From Microbacterium oleivorans (GTDB taxonomy: Bacteria > Actinomycetota > Actinomycetes > Actinomycetales > Microbacteriaceae): a DNA stretch of 64,000 nt. The notes beneath the pieces were generated by a model. That model was not told where the DNA came from. It did no database searches and saw only the letters and a program-made list of their open reading frames with translations. The position numbers and the translations under genes are program-made. Location of the stretch: assembly GCF_013389665.1 (NCBI RefSeq), contig NZ_CP058316.1:2480001-2544000 (forward strand), given 5' to 3'. Shown here piece after piece: positions 1-9,024 of the stretch. Numbering within the stretch: position 1 is the stretch's first letter; each line of letters opens with the position of its first letter.

Positions 1-1106
1 CCGCCGACGCTGCGCGCTCGATCGCCGCGGGCTGGCATGCGGTCGACCCCGAGGCGGCCGTCGAGCTGCGCCCGATGGCGGACGGCGGCGAGGGCACCCT
101 CGAGGCGTTCGCCGCCGCGGTGCCCGGCGCGCGCCGGATGCCCGTCGAGGTCATCGGTCCCGCCGGCACCGCGGTGGCGGCATCCTGGCTGCTCCTGCCC
201 GCCGGTCACGGCGGCGCGGCGGGAACGGTCGGCGTCGTGGAGCTCGCCTCGACCTCGGGCATCGAGCTGCTCGGCGCCCGGCGTCGCGGCCTCGACGCCG
301 ACACGAGCGGGTTCGGCCAGGCCATCGCCGCCGCGCTCGACGCCGGCGTGGACCGCCTCGTCCTGGGCATCGGGTCGAGCTCGTCGACGGACGGCGGGAT
401 CGGGATGCTGCGCGCCCTCGGCGCCCGCGTCACCGACGCCACCGGTCATGAGGTCGCACCCGGGGTCCGCGGGCTGTCCGCCATCGCCGACGTGGACCTG
501 TCGGCGCTGCGACCGCTCCCGGCGGGGGGAGCGGTCGTGCTCAGCGACGTCTCGAACCCGCTCCTGGGAGAGCGCGGCGCCGCCGCCGTGTTCGGCCCGC
601 AGAAGGGCCTCGAGCCGGCCGGCGTCGCCGATGCCGAGGCGGGATTGGCGCGGTGGAGCGCGAGCGTGCCGGACGGCGCGTCGCTGGCGGCGACACCGGG
701 CGCCGGCGCGGCCGGCGGCACCGGGTTCGGACTGCTCGCCTGGGGCGCGCGATTGACGCCCGGGGCGCGTGAGGTCGCCGAGCTCATCGGCCTGGCCGAG
801 GCCGTCGCCGAGGCGGAGCTGGTGATCACCGGCGAGGGATCGTTCGACGGCCAGTCCGCCGCCGGCAAGGTGCCGGCCTTCGTCGCCGAGCTCGCCGCAC
901 GCGCGGGCGCGCCGGCGGCTCTGGTCGCCGGCCGCATCGCCGCCGACGCGGACACCGCCGCGTTCGCGGCATCCGTCTCGCTCACCGAGCGGGCCGGGAG
1001 CGCCGCGGCGTCGCTGGCCGAACCCGCCCGGTGGTTGCATGAGGCCGGAGCGATGCTGGCGCAGCGACAACGGCGCGACGGCGCGGCGTCGTCGAACGCG
1101 CCGTGA
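1..1106 (+). CDS. Glycerate kinase (GlxK family), 5' end outside window
   Basis: Phosphorylates D-glycerate with ATP in the cytoplasm. The frame is already open at the first base, so the true start lies upstream; about 367 codons are visible and roughly 15-20 N-terminal residues seem to be missing. The type I glycerate kinase signature MADGGEGT is encoded from base 75, followed by LGIGSSSSTDGGIG and VITGEGSFDGQSAAGKVP, both typical of the family. Its TGA overlaps the GTG start of the following oxidoreductase (GTGA), so the two are probably co-transcribed. Membership in the neighbouring uronide locus is possible but not shown; glycerate is not an intermediate of the KDG route encoded downstream. 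Confidence 0.9.
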   Translation, partial: ADAARSIAAGWHAVDPEAAVELRPMADGGEGTLEAFAAAVPGARRMPVEVIGPAGTAVAASWLLLPAGHGGAAGTVGVVELASTSGIELLGARRRGLDADTSGFGQAIAAALDAGVDRLVLGIGSSSSTDGGIGMLRALGARVTDATGHEVAPGVRGLSAIADVDLSALRPLPAGGAVVLSDVSNPLLGERGAAAVFGPQKGLEPAGVADAEAGLARWSASVPDGASLAATPGAGAAGGTGFGLLAWGARLTPGAREVAELIGLAEAVAEAELVITGEGSFDGQSAAGKVPAFVAELAARAGAPAALVAGRIAADADTAAFAASVSLTERAGSAAASLAEPARWLHEAGAMLAQRQRRDGAASSNAP

Positions 1107-2101
1107 CGGGCGAGGCGGGCCCGGTGCGCTGGGCGGTGCTCGGGCCGGGCCGGATCGCCGAGAGCTTCGTCGCCGGCCTGCGCGAGACCCGGACCGGGGT
1201 GCTCGCGGGCATCGGCAGCTCCGATCCCAACCGCGCGCGCGCCGTCGCCGATCGTCTCGGTGCCCAGCACGCCGGACGCTACGACGACATGATCGGCCGG
1301 GACGACGTCGACGCCGTGTACGTCTCGAGCATCCACCCGGCGCATCTCGAGCTGGCCGAGGCCGCCCTCCGTGCCGGCCGAGCCGTGCTGTGCGAGAAGC
1401 CGCTGACCCTGACGGCTGCGGACACGGCCCATCTGATCGCGACCGCGACCGCGGTCGGCGTTCCCCTCGTGGAGGCGTACAAGAACCGCTTCTCGCCGTT
1501 CGCGCGGGCATTGGAGTCCGCCGTGGCGCTCGGCGGCATCGGCGGCGGCCTGCGCCTGCGCGCCTCGTTCGGGTTCCGGGCCGAGCCCCGGGAGGGACGT
1601 CTGTTCGATCCGGCACTCGGCGGCGGTGCTCTGCTGGATGTGGGCGGATACCCGCTCGCTCTCGCCGTGCAGGTGGCCGAGGCCGCCGGTGTGGCGCTCG
1701 GCGCTCTCCGGATCGGCGACGTCGCGGGGCGGATCGGGCCCACCGGCGTCGACGAGCACGCCCGGGCCGTCGTCATCGCTCCCGGGTTCACCGCGCACGT
1801 CGAGACCTCGATCCGTTCCGAGCTGCCGCGCTCGGCCGAGGTCGTCGGCGACCGGGGCCGTGTCGTCCTGCCCGACGCGTGGGGCTCGCGGCTCGCCTCG
1901 GCCGGCGAGCTGCGGATCGTCGACGACGCGGGGGAGCGGGTCGAGCGGCCCGCCGTGGTGAATCCGTTCGCCGCCGAGGCCGACGCCGTGGCGGAGCTGC
2001 TCGTCCGCGGCGAGATCGAGTCGCCCGCGATGCCGTGGGCGCACAGCATCGCCGTCGCGCGTCTGCTCGATGACTGGGCCGCGGCCCTGCGCCACGCCTG
2101 A
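1103..2101 (+). CDS. Gfo/Idh/MocA-family NAD(P)-dependent oxidoreductase
   Basis: A 332-residue dehydrogenase of the glucose-fructose oxidoreductase/inositol dehydrogenase family. It has an N-terminal Rossmann fold starting VLGPGRIAESF (about residues 12-22), the family CEKP motif at residues 97-100, whose lysine lies in the active site, and a C-terminal alpha/beta domain with GGGALLDVGGYPL around 173. The start is GTG at 1103, forced by the 4-bp GTGA overlap with the glycerate kinase stop. The substrate is probably a sugar, polyol or derivative but cannot be told from sequence. It converges with the acetyltransferase fusion, with only 38 bp between the two stops. Confidence 0.88.
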   Translation: MTGEAGPVRWAVLGPGRIAESFVAGLRETRTGVLAGIGSSDPNRARAVADRLGAQHAGRYDDMIGRDDVDAVYVSSIHPAHLELAEAALRAGRAVLCEKPLTLTAADTAHLIATATAVGVPLVEAYKNRFSPFARALESAVALGGIGGGLRLRASFGFRAEPREGRLFDPALGGGALLDVGGYPLALAVQVAEAAGVALGALRIGDVAGRIGPTGVDEHARAVVIAPGFTAHVETSIRSELPRSAEVVGDRGRVVLPDAWGSRLASAGELRIVDDAGERVERPAVVNPFAAEADAVAELLVRGEIESPAMPWAHSIAVARLLDDWAAALRHA

Positions 2102-2139
2102 CCGCGCGGGCGACCCTGACCGGGAAAGGCCGGGCGAGA

Positions 2140-3804
2140 TCAGCGAAGGGGAGCGGGCTCCGGGCGGTGCACGCCACGCGGCCGATAGCCGAGCGCTTCG
2201 GCGTGCCCGAGCAGGTCGGCGAGGTACCAGACGATGGCCAGCCACATCTCGGTGCCCTGCAGCCCCGGGTCGTCGCCGAGGAGCCGGAAGCTCATTCCAG
2301 AACCGGCATGCCAACCGTCGAGGGCTGCATCGAGGAGGCGCCCGGCGAGCTCGTCGACCTCCGCGCGGCGGTGTCCGCTCGCGCGGGTCAACCACAGCGG
2401 GTGCGCGACATCGAGCACGTTGCAGGCGTCGAAGGCGCCGGGCGAGAACCACCGGTCGTCCCGGGCGTGGCGCAGAACCGTGTCGATCACGGCCTCGGGA
2501 TGCGGCAGCGGCAGCCCGTGCTGCGCGAACGTCCCCCGCGACGCGCGGTAGAACCCGTTGACGAGCAGCAGCAGGCCGCGGTCGGGCGTGGCTCGCCCCC
2601 ACATGCCGCTCGCGGCATCCGCTCGGGTGATGAGCCAGCCGAAGAGGGCCTCGGCGGCACCGGGAGCGAGCGCGTCACCGCGGCGCCGCGCCCACAGGAG
2701 CGCGGTGCCGAGGGCGTCGACGTGATGTCCGGCGTTCCACGGGTCGCTCTCCCACGGCAGCTCCTCCAGGCGCGCGATCAGCGAGGCCGGGGTGGCGTCG
2801 GTGATGAGCCCGACCGGGTGCGCGAACGAGGACCCCAGCAGGTCGAGGGCGTAGCCGGTGCTCAGTACGTGGTAGGCGGTGTCGCCGTCGGTCCAGTCGG
2901 GCGGGGCGATGGCGCCGAGCGGAGGCACCGCACCGGTGACGGCATCCTGCCACCGCCGAAGGCGGGCGACGAGCTCGTCGCGGTCGGTTCGCGGGGGCAC
3001 GGTGCCGAGGAGGAGGTCGGCGATCTCGATCGCGTCGCCCTGTGCGCGCACCGTGGCGGCTGCTCCGGGGCGGTCGGCGAACAGCCCGGTGCGGTCGTCG
3101 AGCGCGCCTTCGAGGATGCCGACGGCCTCGGCGCGGGCGGTGTCGGCGAAGACCCGCAGCCGCGCGTCGCGAGCGGCGTCGGCGGGCCGGTCGCGCGAGC
3201 CGGCGCGGGCGGGGACCGTCGGGTCGGATACGGGTGCGCCCTCGGCCGGCGGCACCCGCCATCGCAGCAGCCGGGCCGGGTTCCCGCCGACGATCGCACC
3301 GGCCGGGACGTCCTTGGTCACGACCGCTCCGGCCGCCAGCACGGCCGAGTCGCCGACGCTCACCCCGTCGAGCACGACGACGTGGGAGCCGATCCACACG
3401 TCGTCGCCGACACGGATGCCGCGGCTGGTCAGCGGCTGCCGGAAGACCGGCGTCCCCGGCTCCATCGAGTGGTTGAAGCCGAGGACCGAGCTGTGCGCGC
3501 CCATGCGCACACCGTCGCCGAAGACCACGTCGCCGCGCACGACCGTCGACGGGTTGATCGAGCAGTCGGCGCCGATTCGCAGCGTGCCGGTGAGGTACGC
3601 GCCGGCAGCGATGTACGAGCGGTCGCCGAGCGCGAGGGCGTCGGCGTCGAGCGCTGCGAGCGATGACACGAAGCACCCCTCGCCGATGGACCAGGTCGGA
3701 TGCTCGCGCAGCGCGTCGTCCTGCCGGCTCCGCTGAGCCGCCCGCGCCTCATCCGAGGCGGTGGTCCAGAAGTCCCACGGCGAGTAGTCGTGGCGCTCGA
3801 TCAT
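2140..3804 (-). CDS. LbH (hexapeptide) acetyltransferase fused to an alpha/alpha-toroid-like domain
   Basis: A 554-residue protein. Residues 40-190 form a left-handed beta-helix acyltransferase of the maltose/galactoside O-acetyltransferase type: repeated hexapeptides, a catalytic-type NH at 111-112 (SVLGFNHSMEPG), VGDDVWIGSHVVV, and a closing AIVGGNPARLLRW. Residues about 200-554 are unlike such enzymes; they are helical, with spaced aromatic and glycine motifs (NAGHHVDALGTALLW, GLLLLVNGFYRASRG, NACNVLDVAHPLWLT) resembling an alpha/alpha-toroid glycan-binding or glycan-cleaving fold. The start ATG at 3804 overlaps the regulator stop (ATGA), giving a coupled heparinase-regulator-acetyltransferase operon. 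An acyl transfer or deacylation role on imported oligosaccharides is inferred; the C-terminal function is unknown. Confidence 0.8.
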   Translation of the reverse strand: MIERHDYSPWDFWTTASDEARAAQRSRQDDALREHPTWSIGEGCFVSSLAALDADALALGDRSYIAAGAYLTGTLRIGADCSINPSTVVRGDVVFGDGVRMGAHSSVLGFNHSMEPGTPVFRQPLTSRGIRVGDDVWIGSHVVVLDGVSVGDSAVLAAGAVVTKDVPAGAIVGGNPARLLRWRVPPAEGAPVSDPTVPARAGSRDRPADAARDARLRVFADTARAEAVGILEGALDDRTGLFADRPGAAATVRAQGDAIEIADLLLGTVPPRTDRDELVARLRRWQDAVTGAVPPLGAIAPPDWTDGDTAYHVLSTGYALDLLGSSFAHPVGLITDATPASLIARLEELPWESDPWNAGHHVDALGTALLWARRRGDALAPGAAEALFGWLITRADAASGMWGRATPDRGLLLLVNGFYRASRGTFAQHGLPLPHPEAVIDTVLRHARDDRWFSPGAFDACNVLDVAHPLWLTRASGHRRAEVDELAGRLLDAALDGWHAGSGMSFRLLGDDPGLQGTEMWLAIVWYLADLLGHAEALGYRPRGVHRPEPAPLR

Positions 3805-4913
3805 GCCGGGTCCGTCCGGGGCGCGACCGTGGACTCGCGGACCACGAGGGTGGGGTTGAGCATGACCCGGCGGGTGGGCCGGCCCGGGTCGGCCATGCGC
3901 GAGACGAGCAGTTCGACCGCGGTCTCGCCCACGCTCACCCGCGGGGGAGCGATGGCGGTCAGCGCCGGGGTGAACAACTCGGCGACCTCGTCGTCGTACG
4001 CGACGATCGACAGGTCCTCCGGCACCGAGATGCCGCGGTTCAGCGCCAGGTCGACGAACGCCATCGCCTCGGGGTCGGAATGCACCAGGAGGGCGGTCAC
4101 GCCGCTGCCGAGCGCCCGGTCGAGCGTCGCGTCCACCGCCGCCGAGAACTCGGCGCTCGCGCGGTCGGGGAGGGTGGTCTCGATGTGCTCGCCCGGGGTG
4201 AGTCCGAGCTCCTCGCAGGCCGACTGCCAGCCCGCGGCGATCTTGCGCGAGGTGGGGGAGTTGCGCGAGAGCACCAGGCCCACCTTGCGGTGCCCGAGCG
4301 ATGCGAGGTGGCGGGCGGCGAGCACCGCGCCGAGGGCGTGGTCGGTGGTCACCGCCTCGACCGGGACCCCTGCCGGCTGCACGGTCGCGTCGCGCTCGAC
4401 GAGGACGCTCGGCGTGCCGCACTCCGCGAGCCACTGCACGACGTCCTGCGAGTGGGGCGTGTCGGTGTTGGGGGCGACGATGAGGCCGCGCACGTCGCCG
4501 CTGGCGACGAGCCGCTCGAGCACCGGGCGCTCGTCCTGCAGCTCGTACGAGGCGCCGCGCAGCTGCACCTTGAGGCCGTGGCGTCGTGCCGCGGTCTCCA
4601 TGCCGCGAACGACGCCGGGCCAGTAGAAGTTCAGCGAGGGGACGAGCACGGCGATCGATCCGGTGGTGCGCTCGCGGGCGGCGGGGGCGGCGGTCGGGCC
4701 GGCGTGCTGTGCGCCGGTGGGGATCGCCCCGCCGTGCACGCGTTGCAGCAGGCCCTCCTGCTCCATCTGGGCGAGGTCGCGGCGCAGCGTCACGGTCGCG
4801 GCGCCCAGCTCGTCGGTCAGCTGCGAGATGCGCACGGCGCCCTCGCGCTCCATGGCGGCCAGGATGTGCGCACGGCGTTCGGCGGCCAGCAGCGCCGGTG
4901 TGGGGTCGGTCAT
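3801..4913 (-). CDS. DeoR-type HTH / LacI-type sugar-binding hybrid transcriptional regulator
   Basis: A 370-residue regulator. The N-terminus (residues 10-65) is a DeoR-like winged helix: RRAHILAAMEREGAVRISQL, then VTLRRDLAQMEQEGLLQRVHGGA, the DeoR wing signature. Residues 85-370 are a periplasmic-binding-protein-like sensor of LacI/GalR type (IAVLVPSLNFYWPGVVRGME, VSIVAYDDEVAELF, final VVRESTV). The start ATG at 4913 overlaps the heparinase-family stop (ATGA) and its own stop overlaps the acetyltransferase ATG, so all three are translationally coupled. It is the probable local regulator of the divergent uronide operons; the inducer would be an intermediate or imported oligosaccharide. The regulatory target is inferred from position. 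Confidence 0.88.
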   Translation of the reverse strand: MTDPTPALLAAERRAHILAAMEREGAVRISQLTDELGAATVTLRRDLAQMEQEGLLQRVHGGAIPTGAQHAGPTAAPAARERTTGSIAVLVPSLNFYWPGVVRGMETAARRHGLKVQLRGASYELQDERPVLERLVASGDVRGLIVAPNTDTPHSQDVVQWLAECGTPSVLVERDATVQPAGVPVEAVTTDHALGAVLAARHLASLGHRKVGLVLSRNSPTSRKIAAGWQSACEELGLTPGEHIETTLPDRASAEFSAAVDATLDRALGSGVTALLVHSDPEAMAFVDLALNRGISVPEDLSIVAYDDEVAELFTPALTAIAPPRVSVGETAVELLVSRMADPGRPTRRVMLNPTLVVRESTVAPRTDPA

Positions 4914-6823
4914 GATCGCTCGTCCTCGTTCCGTTCCTGTTCTACCGTGACACGCAGCTCGGTGCGGCCGTCGACGCCGATCTCGAGTCGCGTGAGGCTG
5001 CGGCCCCAGACATCCGAGAGCATCGGGTCGTCGAGGTCGCGGGCCTCGAGGGTGTGGGGCGCGTCGGCTGCCCACGCGATGCGGACGGGGCCCGCGCCGT
5101 CGAGCGGGACCACGCGCGCCCAGCCCGGGCCCGCCGTGACCTCGCCGGCGAGCAGCAGGCGCACCGCTGTCGCCGGGCCCGCACCCTGCCAGCGGTCGTG
5201 GATCTCGACCCGAGCGGCCCGACGGTCCAGGCTCGTCTGCCGCCGCCACGTCGCCACGGCGCCCGGCGGGTACGCCCCGCCGATCTCGACATCCATCGCC
5301 GGTATCTCATCCGAACGGGTGAGGCGGGCATCGGATGCCGCGAATGCGCGCCCGGGCGGCTGCGACAGGCCCGACACCCGCGGCACGCTGTGCCAGTCGC
5401 TCTGCATCGTCCAGATGTCGTAGCGGTGGGGGCCGAAGGTCTGCGCGGTGTAGGTCGGGCGGCCCGCGTCGACGATCACGGGCACCCCGTCCGAGGCGAC
5501 GATCACCGAGCCGACGTCGTTGTGGTTGTGGTTCTCGTCGTTGTGGCCGCCCTTGAGCACGACGGTCAGCCCGGCGGGCGAGCCTTCGGACGCGCGGGCG
5601 AGCCACACCTGCGTGGAGGGGAGCCATACCTTGCGCGGCAGGGGGCTCGCCTCCGGCGCGGGGGTCTCCGGGTTCGTCGCGGCGAGCCATTCGCGGTCGG
5701 CGAGGGCGCGCAGCATCCGGCCCAGCCCGGCGTCCTCGCCGGCCGCCGGTCCGTCGAGCGTGCGCTGGGCGACGATGGCGTGGCGCTGCGCGGCCGCATC
5801 GTCGACGACCCGGGCGGCGCGGTGCAGGGCGTGCCAAGGCTGGTCGGCCGGTGGCCGGGCGGGGCCGTCGGCGAGGTTGACGTACCAGGGCCCGCCCAGG
5901 TGGGAGCGGTGCGGGAAGGCCACCGTCTCGCGCAGCGCCGGAACCGCGGCGACGGGATCCCACGCGCCCCCGGTGGCGAAGGCCAGCAGGTCGAGGGCCT
6001 CGAGCGCGCGGCACGCGCCGTTCCACCAGTACGCGTAGCCCTCGTCGATGGCACCGTCGCCCGGCAGGGCGGCGACGTAGCGATCGATGCCCTGGGCCGC
6101 GAGCGCGACCAGCCGCTCCCGGCGCACCTCGTCGTCGCAGAGGGCGAGCGCGGCCACGAGGACGTTCCCGTGGATCCACGGGTTCCAGTTGTGCACGTCG
6201 CCGTCGAGGCCGATCCAGTGCCAGTCGCGGCGCTCCAGGAACGGCGCGAACACGCGCACCTCGGCCTCGTGTCGCACGCGCCGTCGCACGCCGGGGTACC
6301 GCTCGTCGAGGCGCGCGCCGAGCACGTGGTCGATCCACGCCAGCTGCCCGACGACTTCGCCCGCCCCCAGATCGAGGAAGGGATCGGTGACGGTCGCCAG
6401 CACGCTGCCGTGCCGGCTGCGGGTGTCATCGTGAGCCGGCCAGCACCACGACGACTGCTCGGCCAGCAGCCAGACACCGTCGGCGACCTCGTCGAGCCAT
6501 CGCGGGTCGTCGTCGACCAGCGCAGCCACGACGGCTCGGCTCAGCCTCCGCTGACGCTCGAAGACCCGTTGCTCGTACATGTCGCGATCGCCGTCGCCGT
6601 GCACCCGGGCCGCCTGGCTCGCCAGCGGCTGCGGCCACGCGGTGTCGAGATCGGCGCGAGCGCGGGCCAGCAGCGGCGCGAGCGTGGCGTGCGGGATCCC
6701 GCGCCCACCGCGCAGCCCGGCGGCCGGTACCGGCAGGGCGCGGCCCACGGGCAGCAGCGTCGCGGCGACGTCGCGGCAGAGCGCGGCCAGCGGGCCGGCG
6801 AAGCCGTCGGTGTTCCAGAGCAC
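4910..6823 (-). CDS. Heparinase II/III-like polysaccharide lyase
   Basis: A 637-residue member of the heparinase II/III alginate-lyase superfamily, which cleaves uronate-containing glycans by beta-elimination. An N-terminal alpha/alpha toroid (about 1-370) carries HNWNPWIHGN (211-220) and EGYAYWWNGA (261-270), positions of catalytic Asn/His and Tyr in the family. The C-terminal beta-sandwich begins near 395 and contains the hallmark NDENHNHNDVGSV (428-440). No signal peptide or lipobox is visible, which fits cytoplasmic action on imported oligomers. The start is GTG at 6823, with GAGGAG a few bases upstream. It heads the minus-strand operon, whose promoter (-10 TATGAT at 6899-6904) shares its -35 with the divergent operon. 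Substrate specificity is not readable. Confidence 0.88.
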   Translation of the reverse strand: MLWNTDGFAGPLAALCRDVAATLLPVGRALPVPAAGLRGGRGIPHATLAPLLARARADLDTAWPQPLASQAARVHGDGDRDMYEQRVFERQRRLSRAVVAALVDDDPRWLDEVADGVWLLAEQSSWCWPAHDDTRSRHGSVLATVTDPFLDLGAGEVVGQLAWIDHVLGARLDERYPGVRRRVRHEAEVRVFAPFLERRDWHWIGLDGDVHNWNPWIHGNVLVAALALCDDEVRRERLVALAAQGIDRYVAALPGDGAIDEGYAYWWNGACRALEALDLLAFATGGAWDPVAAVPALRETVAFPHRSHLGGPWYVNLADGPARPPADQPWHALHRAARVVDDAAAQRHAIVAQRTLDGPAAGEDAGLGRMLRALADREWLAATNPETPAPEASPLPRKVWLPSTQVWLARASEGSPAGLTVVLKGGHNDENHNHNDVGSVIVASDGVPVIVDAGRPTYTAQTFGPHRYDIWTMQSDWHSVPRVSGLSQPPGRAFAASDARLTRSDEIPAMDVEIGGAYPPGAVATWRRQTSLDRRAARVEIHDRWQGAGPATAVRLLLAGEVTAGPGWARVVPLDGAGPVRIAWAADAPHTLEARDLDDPMLSDVWGRSLTRLEIGVDGRTELRVTVEQERNEDERS

Positions 6824-6895
6824 GGGACTCCTCGTCGAGTTCGAACGGATCCGCGTGGTGCGATCTCCGGCGTCGGTCCTGCGAACCGATCAGAA

Positions 6896-6950
6896 TCGAT
6901 CATAAGGAAACGAAGAAGATCTTGCAATGATCGAAATGCGTTGCTAATCT
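6896..6950. promoter_or_regulatory. Divergent promoters sharing one palindromic -35, with flanking operator half-sites
   Basis: TTGCAA at 6922-6927 is its own reverse complement. Rightwards, 17 nt separate it from TAATCT (6945-6950), facing the DUF2264 operon. Leftwards, 17 nt separate it from TATGAT on the minus strand (6899-6904), facing the heparinase operon. An 8-bp inverted repeat, TCGATCAT (6896-6903) and ATGATCGA (6927-6934), overlaps the leftward -10 and the start of the rightward spacer, so one bound regulator could block both. The hexamers and spacing are read directly; promoter activity and operator function are inferred. Confidence 0.75.
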
Positions 6951-7005
6951 CCGAATCGGTCGAGATCGACGACGACGACCGAGACAGCCCTTCAAAGGAG
7001 AACCG

Positions 7006-9024
7006 GTGGCACCCGAGCAACCGAACGCGCCCCACGGCGCCGCGACGCGCGACGCCTGGATCGCCCGCGCCGACGTCCTGCTCGACGCCGCCCGTCGCCA
7101 CGCGACACCCGGCGGCGGCCGCATCCACTTCCCGGGAGCCGAAGGCGGCTACGGTCACGCGGTCGACGGTCTCGAGGGCTTCGCGCGGACGTTCCTGCTC
7201 GCCGGATTCCGCATCGCGGGAGCCCGCGGCGCGGGAGTCGACGACCTCATCGAGCAGTACTCCCGCGGTATCGCCGCGGGCGTCGACCCCGACGCCGACG
7301 ATCGCTGGGTGCGGATGGACGAGCACGCGCAGGCCAAGGTCGAGGCGGCGTCCATCGCGCTCGTGCTCGACCTGACGCGCCCGTGGATCTGGGACCGACT
7401 CGACACCACGACCCAGCAGCGCGTCGTCTCGTACCTCGCGCCGGTCGTCGGCGACGACACCTACCCCCAGACGAACTGGGTCTGGTTCCGACTGGTCGTG
7501 CAGACCTTCCTGCGCTCGGTCGACGGCCCGTGGTCGGCCGACGACATCGCCGCCGACCTCGCCCGGCACGACTCCTTCGTGCGCGAGGGCGGCTGGCTCT
7601 CGGACGGCGACGAACGCTCCTACGACCACTACGTCGGCTGGGCGCTGCACGTGTACCCCATCCTGTGGTCGCGCATGTCCGGGGCCGCGGAACTGGCGGG
7701 CGACCGCACGGCCGCCGACGTGGCGCGCCTCGACGAGTTCCTCCACGACGCCCTGGCGCTCGTCGGCGGCGACGGCTCGCCGCTCATCCAGGGCCGCAGC
7801 CTCATCTACCGCTTCGCCGCAGCCGCCCCGTTCTGGGCGGGCGCCGTCGCCGAGGTGCCCTCCCACTCCGCCGGAGCGCTGCGGCACGCCGCCGACCGCA
7901 TCGTCGGACATTTCGCCGACCACGGCGCCCCCGACACCGACGGCATCCTGACGATGGGCTGGCACGGGACCTGGCGGGAGCTCGCGCAGTCGTACTCGGG
8001 GCCGGGGTCGCCGTACTGGGCGGTCAAGGGCTTTCTCGGTCTGCTGCTGCCCGCCGATCACCCTGTGTGGAGCGCCCCCGCCGAAGCGCTCCCGGTCGAG
8101 CGCGGCGATCTGCTCCGCGCGATCGCGTCGCCGGGCTGGATCGTCTCGGGCACGACGGATGACGGCATCGTGCGCGTCGTCAATCACGGCACCGACCACG
8201 CGTTCCCCGTCGCCCGCACGGCCGACTCCCCGCTGTACGCCCGCCTGGGGTACTCGACCGCGACCTCGCCGATCGTCGACGAGCGCGGCTGGCTCGAGCC
8301 GCTGGAGCAGTCCGTGGCCCTCGTCCACCCCGACGGCCGGGCGACGCACCGCACGGCGATGACCCTGCTCGGAGCCCGGGTGCAGGACGACGACGGCGGC
8401 CGTATCGGCATCGCCGCCTCGACGTGGGACGCCCATCTCGTCGAGCCCGCGCCCACCGCCCACCGTCACGGCTCGGGATTGGCCGGCACCGCGACCTCGG
8501 TCGGGCGCATCACCGTGCACTCGCTCGTGCGCGGCTCGGCGGAGGTGCGCATCGTCGTCGTCGACGAGTTGGCTCCGGGGCAGGATGCCGCCGCGTTGCG
8601 GCTGCGGGTGGGCGGGTGGCCGCTCTCGGGCGACGAGCCCGCCGGCGGCAGCGACGAGACCGGCGCCTGGGTCCACGGGCGCGGACGCAGCAGCGGCATC
8701 CGGAGCCTGGGCGGCGACGCCGTGCCGGGCGTGGTGACACGCACCGACGCCGACCCGCTGGGGGTCCGCACCCTCGTTCCCACGACGGAGCACCCGGTGC
8801 GACCGGGCGAACCCGTCGTGGTCCTGCTCGACCTGGCCGGCGGCGAGCGCATCGCCCCGACGGCCGCCGTCGTCCTCGACGACGGCGCGGTGACGGTCCG
8901 CTGGCCCGATGGGGTCCGCACCGTCAGCCGCCTCACCGACTCCGAATCGCCCGCCCCGGCGGCTCGGCACCACGAGGTCCGAAGTGGGACCTCGCACGCA
9001 ATCGCAAAGGAGCAGCACGCATGA
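7006..9024 (+). CDS. DUF2264 domain-containing protein
   Basis: A 672-residue DUF2264 protein. The N-terminal two thirds form a helical domain with GYGHAVDGLEGFARTFLLAGFR near residues 47-70, and YDHYVGWALHVYPILWSRM and SLIYRFAAAAPFWAGA further on. The remainder looks like a beta-rich C-terminal domain, as in glycan-processing toroid plus sandwich enzymes. DUF2264 genes are often found with uronate and glycosaminoglycan utilisation genes; the biochemical activity is not established. There is no signal peptide. The start is GTG at 7006, with AAAGGAG eight bases before and the divergent promoter upstream. Its TGA overlaps the ATG of the binding-protein gene (ATGA), making it the first gene of the import and degradation operon. 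Confidence 0.85.
   Translation: MAPEQPNAPHGAATRDAWIARADVLLDAARRHATPGGGRIHFPGAEGGYGHAVDGLEGFARTFLLAGFRIAGARGAGVDDLIEQYSRGIAAGVDPDADDRWVRMDEHAQAKVEAASIALVLDLTRPWIWDRLDTTTQQRVVSYLAPVVGDDTYPQTNWVWFRLVVQTFLRSVDGPWSADDIAADLARHDSFVREGGWLSDGDERSYDHYVGWALHVYPILWSRMSGAAELAGDRTAADVARLDEFLHDALALVGGDGSPLIQGRSLIYRFAAAAPFWAGAVAEVPSHSAGALRHAADRIVGHFADHGAPDTDGILTMGWHGTWRELAQSYSGPGSPYWAVKGFLGLLLPADHPVWSAPAEALPVERGDLLRAIASPGWIVSGTTDDGIVRVVNHGTDHAFPVARTADSPLYARLGYSTATSPIVDERGWLEPLEQSVALVHPDGRATHRTAMTLLGARVQDDDGGRIGIAASTWDAHLVEPAPTAHRHGSGLAGTATSVGRITVHSLVRGSAEVRIVVVDELAPGQDAAALRLRVGGWPLSGDEPAGGSDETGAWVHGRGRSSGIRSLGGDAVPGVVTRTDADPLGVRTLVPTTEHPVRPGEPVVVLLDLAGGERIAPTAAVVLDDGAVTVRWPDGVRTVSRLTDSESPAPAARHHEVRSGTSHAIAKEQHA

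Noticed and set aside
446..2602. 718-codon minus-strand open frame across the glycerate kinase and Gfo/Idh genes
   Set aside because: Antisense to two well-supported genes and lacking any domain.
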